Below are positions 25,010-32,886 of a DNA stretch of 39,081 bases, in pieces; the first letter of the stretch is position 1, and each line of letters begins with the position of its first letter. Made by a program: the position numbers and the translations under genes. The stretch comes from Desulfocapsa sp. GTDB lineage: Bacteria; Desulfobacterota; Desulfobulbia; Desulfobulbales; Desulfocapsaceae. The stretch is from positions 127,679 through 166,759 of the forward strand of contig JAESPV010000021.1 in assembly GCA_016765495.1 (NCBI GenBank). The letters run 5' to 3'. The notes beneath the pieces were generated by a model that saw only the letters and a list, made by a program, of their open reading frames with translations, did no database searches and had not been told where the DNA came from.

Positions 25010-25455
25010 AGAACCTTCTCAGCGGTGAATGGAGAAGAAAATTCTTTGTATTGAGACAAGTTAGAACGGTAGCCCAAGAGGATGTCATCACCCAGACTTA
25101 ACCAGGCATGGGCTTTAAAGGTGACTGTAATATCCTGGTGAACTCCAATGTGTAGTTGAGTCTTGTAACCGTGCTCTGCAAATACTCTTTTCCCTGTTAG
25201 TGCTTGAGATAAGCAGGTAGTGCAGGGGACAATGCGACTGGCACCAATAATTATAGTTGCCAGTCTTTTTGGAGCAATACTCTGGTATGGTGTTACCTGT
25301 AATATTTTTTGTGAGTCACTGGTTACACATCTGAGCACTTTTTGCAGAGGAGTTGTCTTCAGTTGAATTCTGTAAGAGGCAAGTAAGAAAACAGTTTTAA
25401 AAAAAAGATACTTTTCTCTGGATGGAAGACGAAAGAACTTACGTAACAGATTCAT
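25006..25455 (-). CDS. Lasso-peptide leader peptidase (B2), transglutaminase-like
   Basis: A 149-residue protein of the Transglut_core3 family that serves as the cysteine protease removing lasso leader peptides. The catalytic Cys lies in VPCTTCLSQAL (probably Cys81, the CL of the family's CLxxAL). The His is in KAHAWLSLGDD (His116 of HAW). The N-terminal stretch is hydrophobic-basic, as in other B2 proteins. Its start lies within the end of B1 (17-bp overlap) and its end overlaps the cyclase start by 4 bp, so B1, B2 and C are translationally coupled. This is the B1/B2-split form rather than the fused B form of microcin J25. Confidence 0.88.
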   Translation of the reverse strand: MNLLRKFFRLPSREKYLFFKTVFLLASYRIQLKTTPLQKVLRCVTSDSQKILQVTPYQSIAPKRLATIIIGASRIVPCTTCLSQALTGKRVFAEHGYKTQLHIGVHQDITVTFKAHAWLSLGDDILLGYRSNLSQYKEFSSPFTAEKVL

Positions 25456-25762
25456 TGTCTATTTGTATCAATTGGTTTTCAGCCAAATCTTTTAAGAAAG
25501 AGAGGATGTCATTTATGCACTCTTCCTCATTTGTCTCATAGAGTAGTATTATTTTGTTCAGAATATTTGCAAATGTAACAGGTTGGTTGAGCATGTCCCA
25601 AATGCTGGTTCCAACCGTATTCAATTGACTATAGGTACCGGAGGTCATATCCAGAATAACAGTTTCCTGGTCTAGATTTGTAGATAATTTGTCTTTATGG
25701 CGACTGAAAACAATAGTGTTTAGAGCCGGGTTGTCTACAGAAAAAAACTCGTTATAGTTCAT
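25439..25762 (-). CDS. Lasso-peptide leader-binding protein (B1), PqqD-like
   Basis: A 107-residue PqqD-like RiPP recognition element. It binds the precursor leader, probably its YxxPxL segment, and presents it to B2. The family pattern is visible as ETVILDMTSGTYSQLNTVGT followed by SIWDMLN, then a helical C-terminal part ending in a run that includes FLKDLAENQLIQID. AAGGATGG lies ahead of the ATG. It is the first of the three coupled biosynthetic genes (B1, B2, C). The 56-bp gap to the permease gene is A/T-rich. Confidence 0.85.
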   Translation of the reverse strand: MNYNEFFSVDNPALNTIVFSRHKDKLSTNLDQETVILDMTSGTYSQLNTVGTSIWDMLNQPVTFANILNKIILLYETNEEECINDILSFLKDLAENQLIQIDNESVT

Positions 25763-25818
25763 TGGCCATCCTTTTTAAAAAAAAAGAAGAAAGAGTGTTC
25801 ACATAAGGAAAAGTGTGA

Positions 25819-26643
25819 TTAATAATGAAGCAAAGAACCTTCTTTCTTCGCAATCTTTAGTCCATAATATATAGAAAATACGCCTGTTGCCAGTGATAGT
25901 ATTGATAGAATAGAAAGGATCAACAGTTGATTTCGAATAGCAACAATTCCTGCGCCATTTAAGAGTACCTGACGTATTGCCTCCAGTCCATGGGTAATTG
26001 GGAGGATTGCCGAAAAAGGCTTGAGCCATTCAGGTAAAACTGTTACCGGGTACATCACTCCGCCTAGTAATCCAGAGCTCATAGCCATTAAACCACCAAT
26101 GGGATTTCCCTGCTTGAAGACTATAATAAAAGAGGCTGATACAAGGCCAAGGCCAAAGAAAGGGAGCAGTGTGAGTAAAAAGGCTATGGACAATGCAAAA
26201 ACATTCGGGAGTTGTAGATGCATATTGAAAAAAAAGACGCCAACCAGAATATAAAAGAATAGTCGAAAGCAGGTGGAAAGGAGTTTATAGGCGTAGGATG
26301 AAAGTAAAATTGTGAGAATGGAGGTAGGAGTCACTAAAAGTGATTCTAAGGTACCGGCAATTTGTGAGGAGCGAATTTCTGTAGCAAAGCTATTGGTGGA
26401 GATGACGAAGTAATCAGTAAGTGCAATACCGATCAGAACAAATGAGAAGTAATCTCCACCGTATGGTTCCAGTTTGGAGATTTGATTTCCGCTAAACATT
26501 TCGGAGAGAAGAAAAAAAGAAAATGCAGTCAGTATAATGCTAAAGCCCTGGGTGGCGTATTGCAGGCGATAGCTTAGGGCAATTTTAAAGTCACGCTTAA
26601 AAAAGGCGATGGGTTTGGTAAAAATTGGCTGGTTTTCTGTCAT
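25819..26643 (-). CDS. ABC-2 type transporter permease of the lasso cluster
   Basis: A 274-residue inner-membrane permease of the ABC-2 family with about six hydrophobic segments, for example around residues 25-45 (QGFSIILTAFSFFLLSEMF), 100-150 and 225-265. The ABC-2 signature-like stretch GLLGGVMYPVTVLPEWLKPF is near the C-terminal half. It overlaps the ATPase gene by 4 bp (ATGA). Lying upstream of B1, it most likely exports the mature peptide and may give self-immunity. Most known lasso clusters use a fused ABC exporter (type D), so the split ABC-2 form is less usual. Confidence 0.87.
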   Translation of the reverse strand: MTENQPIFTKPIAFFKRDFKIALSYRLQYATQGFSIILTAFSFFLLSEMFSGNQISKLEPYGGDYFSFVLIGIALTDYFVISTNSFATEIRSSQIAGTLESLLVTPTSILTILLSSYAYKLLSTCFRLFFYILVGVFFFNMHLQLPNVFALSIAFLLTLLPFFGLGLVSASFIIVFKQGNPIGGLMAMSSGLLGGVMYPVTVLPEWLKPFSAILPITHGLEAIRQVLLNGAGIVAIRNQLLILSILSILSLATGVFSIYYGLKIAKKEGSLLHY

Positions 26644-27428
26644 ACTGGCTCCATGGGTGCATTCTTTACAAGATCACTGAAAGCCCGTTCCAGGGTTGGT
26701 TCGGAAGGTGTTGTGATATCCTGTAAATTTCCAGTGTGAAGGATTTGTCCTCTATGCAGAATTGCTACACGGTCACATATGTCCAGCGCTTCATGAAGAT
26801 TATGAGTACACCAGACAATGGTTTTATGTTTTTTTTGAGCAAGAGTTTTTCTGGTAAAATCCAAAAGCTTACGGCTTGCAATTGGGTCGAGACTACTTGT
26901 TGCTTCATCAAGAAGAAGAACATCTGGATCGGAAAGCATGGCTCTGGCAATGGATAATCGTTGTTGTTGCCCTGCAGAATAGGCCATAACCCTGAAGTTT
27001 GCTTTTTCTTCCATGTCGACCAGTTGCAGCACCTGTTGAATCCGTTCATGCTTGGCCGATCCGTGTAGATTGTACAAAGTGGCAAAGAAATCCAGGTTTT
27101 CCCTTCCTGTCAGGCGCCAGTAAAAAGTACGGTCATTGGTGTTAACCAATCCTATTTTACTTCTTATTTCTGAAGATTGAGTATGCAGGGAAAGACCGGC
27201 AAGAGTTCCATGGCCGGTATCCGGGGTGACAAGTGTTGCAAGAATTTTAATAAGAGTTGTTTTCCCGGCACCATTTTCCCCAAGTAATCCCATGATCTCA
27301 CCCTTTTGTACTGTGAGGGAAACATGGTCTAAGGCTTTTGTGTACCGCGGCTTGCGAAAGAGAAAGCTCTTCCAGTTGCGTTCAGTAAAGGTCTTGGAAA
27401 TGTTTTTGAGTTCGATTGCCGGAACCAT
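26640..27428 (-). CDS. ABC transporter ATP-binding protein of the lasso cluster
   Basis: A 262-residue ATPase that energises the adjoining ABC-2 permease. Walker A is GLLGENGAGKTTL, the signature region is YSAGQQQRLSIARAM, Walker B is DVLLLDEATSSLDP, and the H-loop follows in IVWCTHNLHEAL. It is the first gene of the cluster on the minus strand. It lies 88 bp downstream of cysC with no convincing promoter in the gap, so either read-through from cysC or an uncalled promoter drives it. Confidence 0.93.
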   Translation of the reverse strand: MVPAIELKNISKTFTERNWKSFLFRKPRYTKALDHVSLTVQKGEIMGLLGENGAGKTTLIKILATLVTPDTGHGTLAGLSLHTQSSEIRSKIGLVNTNDRTFYWRLTGRENLDFFATLYNLHGSAKHERIQQVLQLVDMEEKANFRVMAYSAGQQQRLSIARAMLSDPDVLLLDEATSSLDPIASRKLLDFTRKTLAQKKHKTIVWCTHNLHEALDICDRVAILHRGQILHTGNLQDITTPSEPTLERAFSDLVKNAPMEPV

Positions 27429-27516
27429 GCTGTTATAACCATGTGTGTGTCGAAGTAAAATTCTTTTTCCAAGTATAGGTGAGTGAGTATTGGCCGTGGA
27501 TAGATGTGTAGGGATT

Positions 27517-28119
27517 TTATTTCAGAATAATTCCTCGTTCCCGGAGTTCTTTGATGATATCGTTAACACATTCGCGCAAGGGGCGTGTGCCGGTATCGAG
27601 TTCAATGTCAGGATTCGTTGGTGCTTCGTATGGCGAGGATATCCCAGTATAGTTTTTAATTTCACCTGCTCGTGCTTTTTTGTATAAGCCCTTCACGTCT
27701 CGCTTTTCACAAATCTCCAGGGAACAGTTGCAGTAGACCTCGATGAGATTTTCCGGGCCGATAATCTGTTGTACAAGTTCACGGTCAGCCTTTAAAGGGG
27801 AAATAAAGGCAGTGAGTGAGATAACTCCGGCATCAAGAAACAAGTTTACCATTTCAGCAATACGCCGCATGTTCTCACTACGATCTTTCAGGGTGAATCC
27901 AAGGTCACCGCAGAGCCCATGGCGCACATTGTCACCGTCAAAAACGTATGTTCTACACCCCATAAGGTGCAGCCGTTCTTCAATGGCATGTGCAAGAGTA
28001 GATTTTCCCGATCCAGACAGTCCGGTAAACCAGAGATTGATACTCATATGACCGTTAAGCGTTTCCCGGCGGGGACGACTGACTGCGGCACGTTGTCTGA
28101 TTACATTGGGAGATTTCAT
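27517..28119 (-). CDS. cysC: Adenylylsulfate (APS) kinase
   Basis: Phosphorylates APS to PAPS, the sulfuryl donor for sulfated polysaccharides and other sulfate esters. In a sulfate reducer it is not required for energy metabolism, so its place beside galU hints at sulfated surface glycans. The 200-residue protein has the P-loop GLSGSGKST (residues 33-41), VFDGDNVRHGLCGDLGF, the FISPLKADRE stretch and the RDVKGLYKKARAGEIKNYTG lid region. It has no fused ATP sulfurylase domain. It is downstream of galU on the same strand. Confidence 0.95.
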   Translation of the reverse strand: MKSPNVIRQRAAVSRPRRETLNGHMSINLWFTGLSGSGKSTLAHAIEERLHLMGCRTYVFDGDNVRHGLCGDLGFTLKDRSENMRRIAEMVNLFLDAGVISLTAFISPLKADRELVQQIIGPENLIEVYCNCSLEICEKRDVKGLYKKARAGEIKNYTGISSPYEAPTNPDIELDTGTRPLRECVNDIIKELRERGIILK

Positions 28120-28125
28120 TTTGTC

Positions 28126-28154
28126 GGTTGAAAGTTGAAGGTTGAAGGTTGAAG
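28126..28154. repeat. Four tandem copies of a heptamer
   Basis: GGTTGAA is repeated four times head to tail (one copy reads AGTTGAA) in the 42-bp gap between the start of cysC and the end of galU, directly beside an inverted repeat over the galU stop codon. Confidence 0.8.
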
Positions 28155-28180
28155 AAAATGTTTAACAAAACATTTTCTTC
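28151..28180. repeat. Inverted repeat across the galU stop codon
   Basis: A perfect 13-bp stem (28151-28163 with 28168-28180) has a 4-base loop. It includes the last codons and the stop of galU. No T-tract follows on the galU strand, so it may be a processing or stability hairpin rather than a terminator. Confidence 0.7.
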
Positions 28181-29028
28181 AAATAGGGCAATAAGGTATC
28201 TTTGATTTCAGGATGTTCAAGGGCAAATGCCAGATTAGCCATCTGGAATCCAGCCTTATCGCCACAATCAAAACGAGTTCCCTCGAAACGATAGCCAAAA
28301 ATTGGTTGTTCAGTCAAAAGTTGTGACATGGCATCGGTGAGTTGAATCTCACCGCCCGCACCCTTTCCCTGGTCGCCAAGAATATCAAAAATTTTAGGAG
28401 TTAAGATATACCTGCCGATTACTGCCAGGTTAGATGGTGCCACATCTGCAGATGGCTTTTCTATCATGCCATTCACTCGAAATGTTGTATCTGAAGGGGT
28501 GTCGGCATCAAGAATACCATATTTTGAAGTTTCTTCTTTCGGGACCTCAATGACCGCCACAGTGGATGCCCTGAGACGATCAAATTCTTTAATCATTTGA
28601 TGGAGAACAGGCGTCTCACTCTTAATCAGGTCATCGGCCAGCAGTACTGCAAAAGGCTCATCTCCTACAATATCTCTTGCGCACCAGATCGCGTGACCAA
28701 GGCCTAACGGCTCGCTTTGCCTGGTGTAAATAATAGTACCTGATTTTGGTACAAGGGATTCAATTTCTTTTAAAAGCTCTAGTTTCTCACGTTGTTTGAG
28801 TGTTTCTTCCAGTTGAAATGATCGGTCAAAATGATTTTCAAGCGCTCCCTTCCCACCGCCGGTCACAAAGATTAACTGTTCTATTCCTGATGCCAGGGCT
28901 TCTTCAACTGCATATTGGATCAGAGGTTTATCAACAACGGGCAGCATTTCTTTGGGCATGGCCTTGGTTGCGGGGAGAAAACGGGTACCAAGTCCTGCCA
29001 CCGGGAAGACTGCTTTTTTGATTTTCAT
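28162..29028 (-). CDS. galU: UTP-glucose-1-phosphate uridylyltransferase
   Basis: Makes UDP-glucose for polysaccharide and glycolipid synthesis. The start at 29028 is chosen because it gives the standard N-terminus KIKKAVFPVAGLGTRFLPAT; the frame continues 11 codons upstream without family resemblance. Other motifs are KEMLPVVDKPLIQYAVEEA, VTGGGKGALENHFD, FAVLLADDLI, the GMIEKP segment and RFDCGDKAGF near the end. The 288-residue length is normal. cysC follows on the same strand. Confidence 0.96.
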   Translation of the reverse strand: MKIKKAVFPVAGLGTRFLPATKAMPKEMLPVVDKPLIQYAVEEALASGIEQLIFVTGGGKGALENHFDRSFQLEETLKQREKLELLKEIESLVPKSGTIIYTRQSEPLGLGHAIWCARDIVGDEPFAVLLADDLIKSETPVLHQMIKEFDRLRASTVAVIEVPKEETSKYGILDADTPSDTTFRVNGMIEKPSADVAPSNLAVIGRYILTPKIFDILGDQGKGAGGEIQLTDAMSQLLTEQPIFGYRFEGTRFDCGDKAGFQMANLAFALEHPEIKDTLLPYLKKMFC

Positions 29029-29262
29029 AGGAACACCTGGGTTTGTGGGAAGTATTTCCATTTATGCTGATTGCAGAATAGTTTGTACCTGACGGTGATA
29101 TTTTAGTGAAAAAAAACAAAACAATCCAGTATAAAAGCTCAAATTATAAAGGTAAATAGGTGGGGCACTTAATTTCACCTAAAATTTTCCTTGCTATTGT
29201 CATATGATTTGAGGTCTGATTAATAAGAGACATGCTCTATTTTACCTTCCCAAGGAAATATA

Positions 29263-30015
29263 ATGAAATACCTGTTGATTATCTTATCCATTGTCATTTT
29301 CAGCTCAATGGTCAGTTTTTATTATCTGCTGCCCCCTGAACCAATGTCGGTTCAGGATGTTGCATTTCATGTTAACGGACATCCTGTCTCCAGGGAAACC
29401 GTAGAAGGGCAGCATCGTAAAACGGGCTATCATTCTGCCGACAGAGAAGGAGATTTTGAAGCCCTTGTGACGAAACAGCTTTTGATAAAAGAAGCCCAAC
29501 GCCTCGGCCTGGACAGGAAGAAGGATTTTCGCATGGCGTTAAAGAATTACTATGAGCAATCGCTAATCAACGTTTTGACCGATCATACAATTGCTTCAAT
29601 GGAAGTCAAAATTTCCGAACAGGACATAGATCAATACCTTGCTAGCTCTGGGAGCATCTTTACTTTTACGCAAATTCCACTGGAAAAAGGGGAACCCATT
29701 GACGAGCAGAGCCAGCAAAACAGTGTGTTGTTTGATGACTTGTCTGAATCACTGCGATTACTCCTTGCAACCATGCAAGTCGGAGAACAAGTCGGGCAGT
29801 TTGAAACAGGAACAGAGGTAAGCCTTATCCGTCTTGATAAAATAGAGCGCGATGATGCTTTTGAACCGGTGGCTTACGATCGTGATAGAATACGGGATCA
29901 GTTGGAGAATTATCGCAAAAGTATGGAGATGGAACGCTGGATAAATGGTTTACGAAGCAGGGCATCTATAATTGTGTCTGACGGGGTAAAGAGAAATGAC
30001 GAGAAGCAGCTATAA
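29263..30015 (+). CDS. Membrane-anchored SurA-N-like protein
   Basis: A 250-residue envelope protein with an N-terminal hydrophobic anchor (residues 3-22) followed by a periplasmic domain. The region VAFHVNGHPVSRETVEGQ followed by LVTKQLLIKEAQRLGLDRKK resembles the N-terminal chaperone part of SurA/parvulin-type proteins ('nG..I....v...l..lI...Ll...A...gl'). No complete parvulin isomerase domain is evident. Possibly a periplasmic folding factor, but the function is not established. It starts a three-gene operon and overlaps the HAMP gene by 20 bp. The promoter was not identified with confidence. Confidence 0.6.
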   Translation: MKYLLIILSIVIFSSMVSFYYLLPPEPMSVQDVAFHVNGHPVSRETVEGQHRKTGYHSADREGDFEALVTKQLLIKEAQRLGLDRKKDFRMALKNYYEQSLINVLTDHTIASMEVKISEQDIDQYLASSGSIFTFTQIPLEKGEPIDEQSQQNSVLFDDLSESLRLLLATMQVGEQVGQFETGTEVSLIRLDKIERDDAFEPVAYDRDRIRDQLENYRKSMEMERWINGLRSRASIIVSDGVKRNDEKQL

Positions 30016-30601
30016 GCGAAGAAATTATTTTATTAAGAAGAATTTTCAGGGAAAGTTGATCCTAGGTTATTTTCTTTTTGTGGTGATAGGTTGTCTTATT
30101 TTTACTGTTATTCTGGCACTTTTATCTGCTGATAGTCTGACTGTGGTATATCAGGACAACGATCTCCAGATTGGTCAGACCCCGTTTATGCTTGTGAAAC
30201 AATTGCTTACTGCAAACTGGATTTTTCTCATTGCAGGAAGTGCTTTTGTTGTTGTTGCCGCAATGATGATCACTCATAGAATTGCAGGCCCACTGTTTCG
30301 TCTGGAACGGGCTGTGGATAATATGAGCCGTGGACAACTCAATGATATCATTTATCTGCGGGAAAAGGATGAGGGAAAAGAGCTTGCGGAAAAACTGAAT
30401 CAGTTTAATAACAGATTATCTCAAGATCTCAGATATATGGCAAGGCAATCCCGTAATATTGAAGATCTCCTTGTACAATATTCTTCTCTCAATCCGGAAA
30501 ATTCAAGCTTTGAGGATTATGATTCTCTGTTTAATTCCATAGGCAGGCAAAATAGGGCTGTGCTGAAAATCATCGAAAAATATCAATTAATTGATGAATA
30601 G
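29996..30601 (+). CDS. Membrane protein with HAMP domain, no output domain
   Basis: A 201-residue membrane protein. TM1 is about residues 21-44 and TM2 about 71-93, with a short periplasmic loop of roughly 26 residues between them. The segment HRIAGPLFRLERAVDNM and the following GQLND-II-LREKDEG form a HAMP linker. A helical C-terminus follows. There is no kinase, cyclase or methyl-accepting domain, so any signal must pass to a partner. It overlaps its neighbours at both ends (20 bp with the SurA-like gene, 8 bp with the metallopeptidase-like gene), suggesting that the three proteins act together. Confidence 0.6.
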   Translation: MTRSSYKRRNYFIKKNFQGKLILGYFLFVVIGCLIFTVILALLSADSLTVVYQDNDLQIGQTPFMLVKQLLTANWIFLIAGSAFVVVAAMMITHRIAGPLFRLERAVDNMSRGQLNDIIYLREKDEGKELAEKLNQFNNRLSQDLRYMARQSRNIEDLLVQYSSLNPENSSFEDYDSLFNSIGRQNRAVLKIIEKYQLIDE

Positions 30602-31130
30602 GAATCTTCTTTCAGTTGTGGTTGTTTTTTTCTGCTTCACCCTTGTTAGCGACAATGCTTATGGTTTGGAACAGAAAAGCAGATATGTGACTCTTTGGTA
30701 TGCTGACAGGGAGGTGTTGGAGGAGTTTAATGATAATTTGCGATTAAACAGGAAGCTGCGCAACAGCATGCGCAAAAACAATGTGCTTACTGTGGCAGAT
30801 GAGGTGCTGGCTAAGACTGATATAATTGTAGAGAAGGTTCAAATTGTACTTGATATGTTCCCGAACACGTACCATATTCGCCTTGTTCTTCTACCAGATT
30901 CCGATGATGTGGCTCGGGTGTTTAAGAAACGATATGGTAAAAATGTAAATCATATCGCCTATTATTCCCTTTCCGAAAAGACTATTTATATTTCTGCAGA
31001 CGATACGCGTCTTCGCGTTCTTGCCCATGAGATAGGTCATTCTGTCGTTGACCACTTTTTTAAGGTTCGCCCGCCTTATAATATCCATGAATTGATGGCT
31101 CAGTTTGCTGAAAAGCATGTTACTGATTGA
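30594..31130 (+). CDS. Secreted HExxH metallopeptidase-like protein
   Basis: A 178-residue protein with a signal peptide (residues 2-25, probable cleavage after AYG). The motif LAHEIGHSVVDHFF gives an HExxH zinc site, and the later Glu in NIHELMAQFAEKH could be the third zinc ligand, as in gluzincins. It is short for a metalloprotease and has no recognised domain outside the zinc site. The start at 30594 is an ATG one codon after a TTG; it overlaps the HAMP gene end by 8 bp. Substrate unknown; an envelope target is likely because of the operon partners. Confidence 0.6.
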   Translation: MNRNLLSVVVVFFCFTLVSDNAYGLEQKSRYVTLWYADREVLEEFNDNLRLNRKLRNSMRKNNVLTVADEVLAKTDIIVEKVQIVLDMFPNTYHIRLVLLPDSDDVARVFKKRYGKNVNHIAYYSLSEKTIYISADDTRLRVLAHEIGHSVVDHFFKVRPPYNIHELMAQFAEKHVTD

Positions 31131-31175
31131 ATGTCATTTCGTAAAGGAGTTCTGCAGGGTGTTAACAGACGTTCC

Positions 31176-32627
31176 TTACTTGAGCCCATCAATAAACTGA
31201 TACAATTTCTCTTTTTGTAGAGTGGTGAGATTGACAAACTGAAAACCATGGATTCGCTCTCCATCCATGGTGGAAATCCATAAATGTTTTATGGCGAGTT
31301 GCATTGGCGAAGAGTCAGGAGAATGCAGCATGTTGAAACTGAAATCAACTAAGAAATCCGATCCCAGTGTTGTTAATTGTGGAACTACCGCCATAAATCC
31401 ACTTCTGGAGATATTAGAAATATTTCCGTCAAACGATTTCTTTGTGTCATTGGAGTAACACTGGATAGGGATGGATACATCATGCCTGACATCTTTTCGT
31501 ATAATATTAATCATGTCCAGTAGCCGGAAGCAGTGTTTGAGTAAATTCCAAGGGGCACCACAGGATTCACGTTTCCTACGGAATCTATGGCTATAGCGCA
31601 GAAAGTCGAGAATGAAGAATGAAGAAATGAAATAAATGGCAAAATAACATGCAAACAGCAGGAAGAGAGTGCTGTTTTGCAAATGATATATTGGGTCTAG
31701 GAGACTGATGCTGCCAAGAATTGTACTGATGCCAATAATAATTTTTACGGTGGTTACCCGGCTAAACCCATAGCGTATGAGAATATGGTGTAAGTGGTGG
31801 TTGTCAGGGCGAAAAGGACTCCTTCCTCCTATGATTCTCTTGGTCATAACTGTCAGAGTGTCGGAAATGGGGATGGTAAGAATTAATAACGCAGCAATTG
31901 GAGGCATGCAGGCATTTCCCCCCTGTGTCATTGCAAGAGCCATAAATCCCAGAGTGAACCCCAGACAAAGACTTCCTGCATCTCCCATAAAAAGAGTGGC
32001 CGGGTACCAGTTGAAACGAAGGAATCCTAAAAGAGCACCGGCAAAGGCCAGGTTCAAGAGTAAAAAAGCCTGATTTTGGGCAAAAGCAGCATGAACGGCA
32101 AGTATTATAAAGGCAACAAAGCTTACACCTCCCGCCAACCCATCTAACCCGTCCATAAGGTTAATGGAATTGATAACTCCAAGAAGACAAAAAATAGTCA
32201 GAAGAACGGAAAACCAGTAGCCTGGGATAATCAGATCTCCAATCCCCAGCAAATCTCCAAAGGATATCAGTCTGACATGACTGAAGTAAATAAGCAGTGA
32301 TACAGCAAGGATCTGGCCAATAAATTTTTGGCGATGTCCAAGCTCTTTTAAATCATCAAGAAATCCAATAAACAGCATTAGAGCCAGTCCTGCAAAAAAG
32401 CCCCTGAGTCCGGCAGCGGGTACCATCAGTGCTGAAGCAAAACAGGCAGAAAGGACAAAGCCAAAGCCACCGATGAGTGGTTTGGGTACAGAGTGCATTT
32501 TTCGTTGGCTGGGCAAGTCTAGAAGGTTAATCTTCTTTGCTATGTTGGCAAGCTTTGGCAGTGTGAACAAAGTCGCAAAGAGTGATATTAAAAAGATCAG
32601 GATGGGCTTTAATACAGGGATGATCAT
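31176..32627 (-). CDS. WecA/MraY-like polyprenyl-phosphate sugar-1-phosphate transferase fused to a PilZ domain
   Basis: A 483-residue protein. The N-terminal part (about residues 1-360, roughly eleven hydrophobic segments) is a WecA-family transferase that starts polysaccharide synthesis by moving a sugar-1-phosphate from a UDP-sugar to undecaprenyl phosphate. It has FIGFLDDLKEL, SINLMDGLDGLAGG, ATLFMGDAGS and the histidine-rich HHLHHI motif. The C-terminal 107 residues (377-483) look like a PilZ domain, with the c-di-GMP motif RKDVR (Arg377 and Arg381) and NISRSG (405-410), matching RxxxR and (D/N)xSxxG. This suggests direct c-di-GMP control of glycan initiation. The gene lies between the envelope operon and the glycosyltransferases. 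Confidence 0.85.
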   Translation of the reverse strand: MIIPVLKPILIFLISLFATLFTLPKLANIAKKINLLDLPSQRKMHSVPKPLIGGFGFVLSACFASALMVPAAGLRGFFAGLALMLFIGFLDDLKELGHRQKFIGQILAVSLLIYFSHVRLISFGDLLGIGDLIIPGYWFSVLLTIFCLLGVINSINLMDGLDGLAGGVSFVAFIILAVHAAFAQNQAFLLLNLAFAGALLGFLRFNWYPATLFMGDAGSLCLGFTLGFMALAMTQGGNACMPPIAALLILTIPISDTLTVMTKRIIGGRSPFRPDNHHLHHILIRYGFSRVTTVKIIIGISTILGSISLLDPIYHLQNSTLFLLFACYFAIYFISSFFILDFLRYSHRFRRKRESCGAPWNLLKHCFRLLDMINIIRKDVRHDVSIPIQCYSNDTKKSFDGNISNISRSGFMAVVPQLTTLGSDFLVDFSFNMLHSPDSSPMQLAIKHLWISTMDGERIHGFQFVNLTTLQKEKLYQFIDGLK

Positions 32628-32833
32628 AATGTCAGGATACCTTCTCTATGGGGGGAGGCGCAGAACAACCCGTCACGATTGTACAGGGACGTATCATGTA
32701 CGTATTCAGGATAGTGAACTAGTGATTTCATGGTCGTCGTTTCTGTATGCTTTAGAAGGCATCCTGTAAGATTTTCCATCAAGCATTGTTGCCTTGATTC
32801 AGTGTATCAAAAATATTTGTAAAAACATATAGG

Positions 32834-32853
32834 TTCATGATTATCAGCATGAA
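32834..32853. repeat. Short inverted repeat upstream of the WecA-PilZ gene
   Basis: TTCATG and CATGAA flank an 8-base spacer in the 259-bp gap between the WecA-PilZ gene and the nucleotidyltransferase gene. It may be an operator or hairpin. It is short enough to occur by chance. Confidence 0.35.
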
Positions 32854-32886
32854 TATCTCAGTGATACAGTATTGGTGCATTTAACT

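Noticed and set aside
32624..32731. 35-codon reading frame on the minus strand ending in an ATGA overlap with the WecA-PilZ gene
   Set aside because: The overlap would suit a leader peptide, but there is no Shine-Dalgarno and no recognised protein feature, so chance is as likely.
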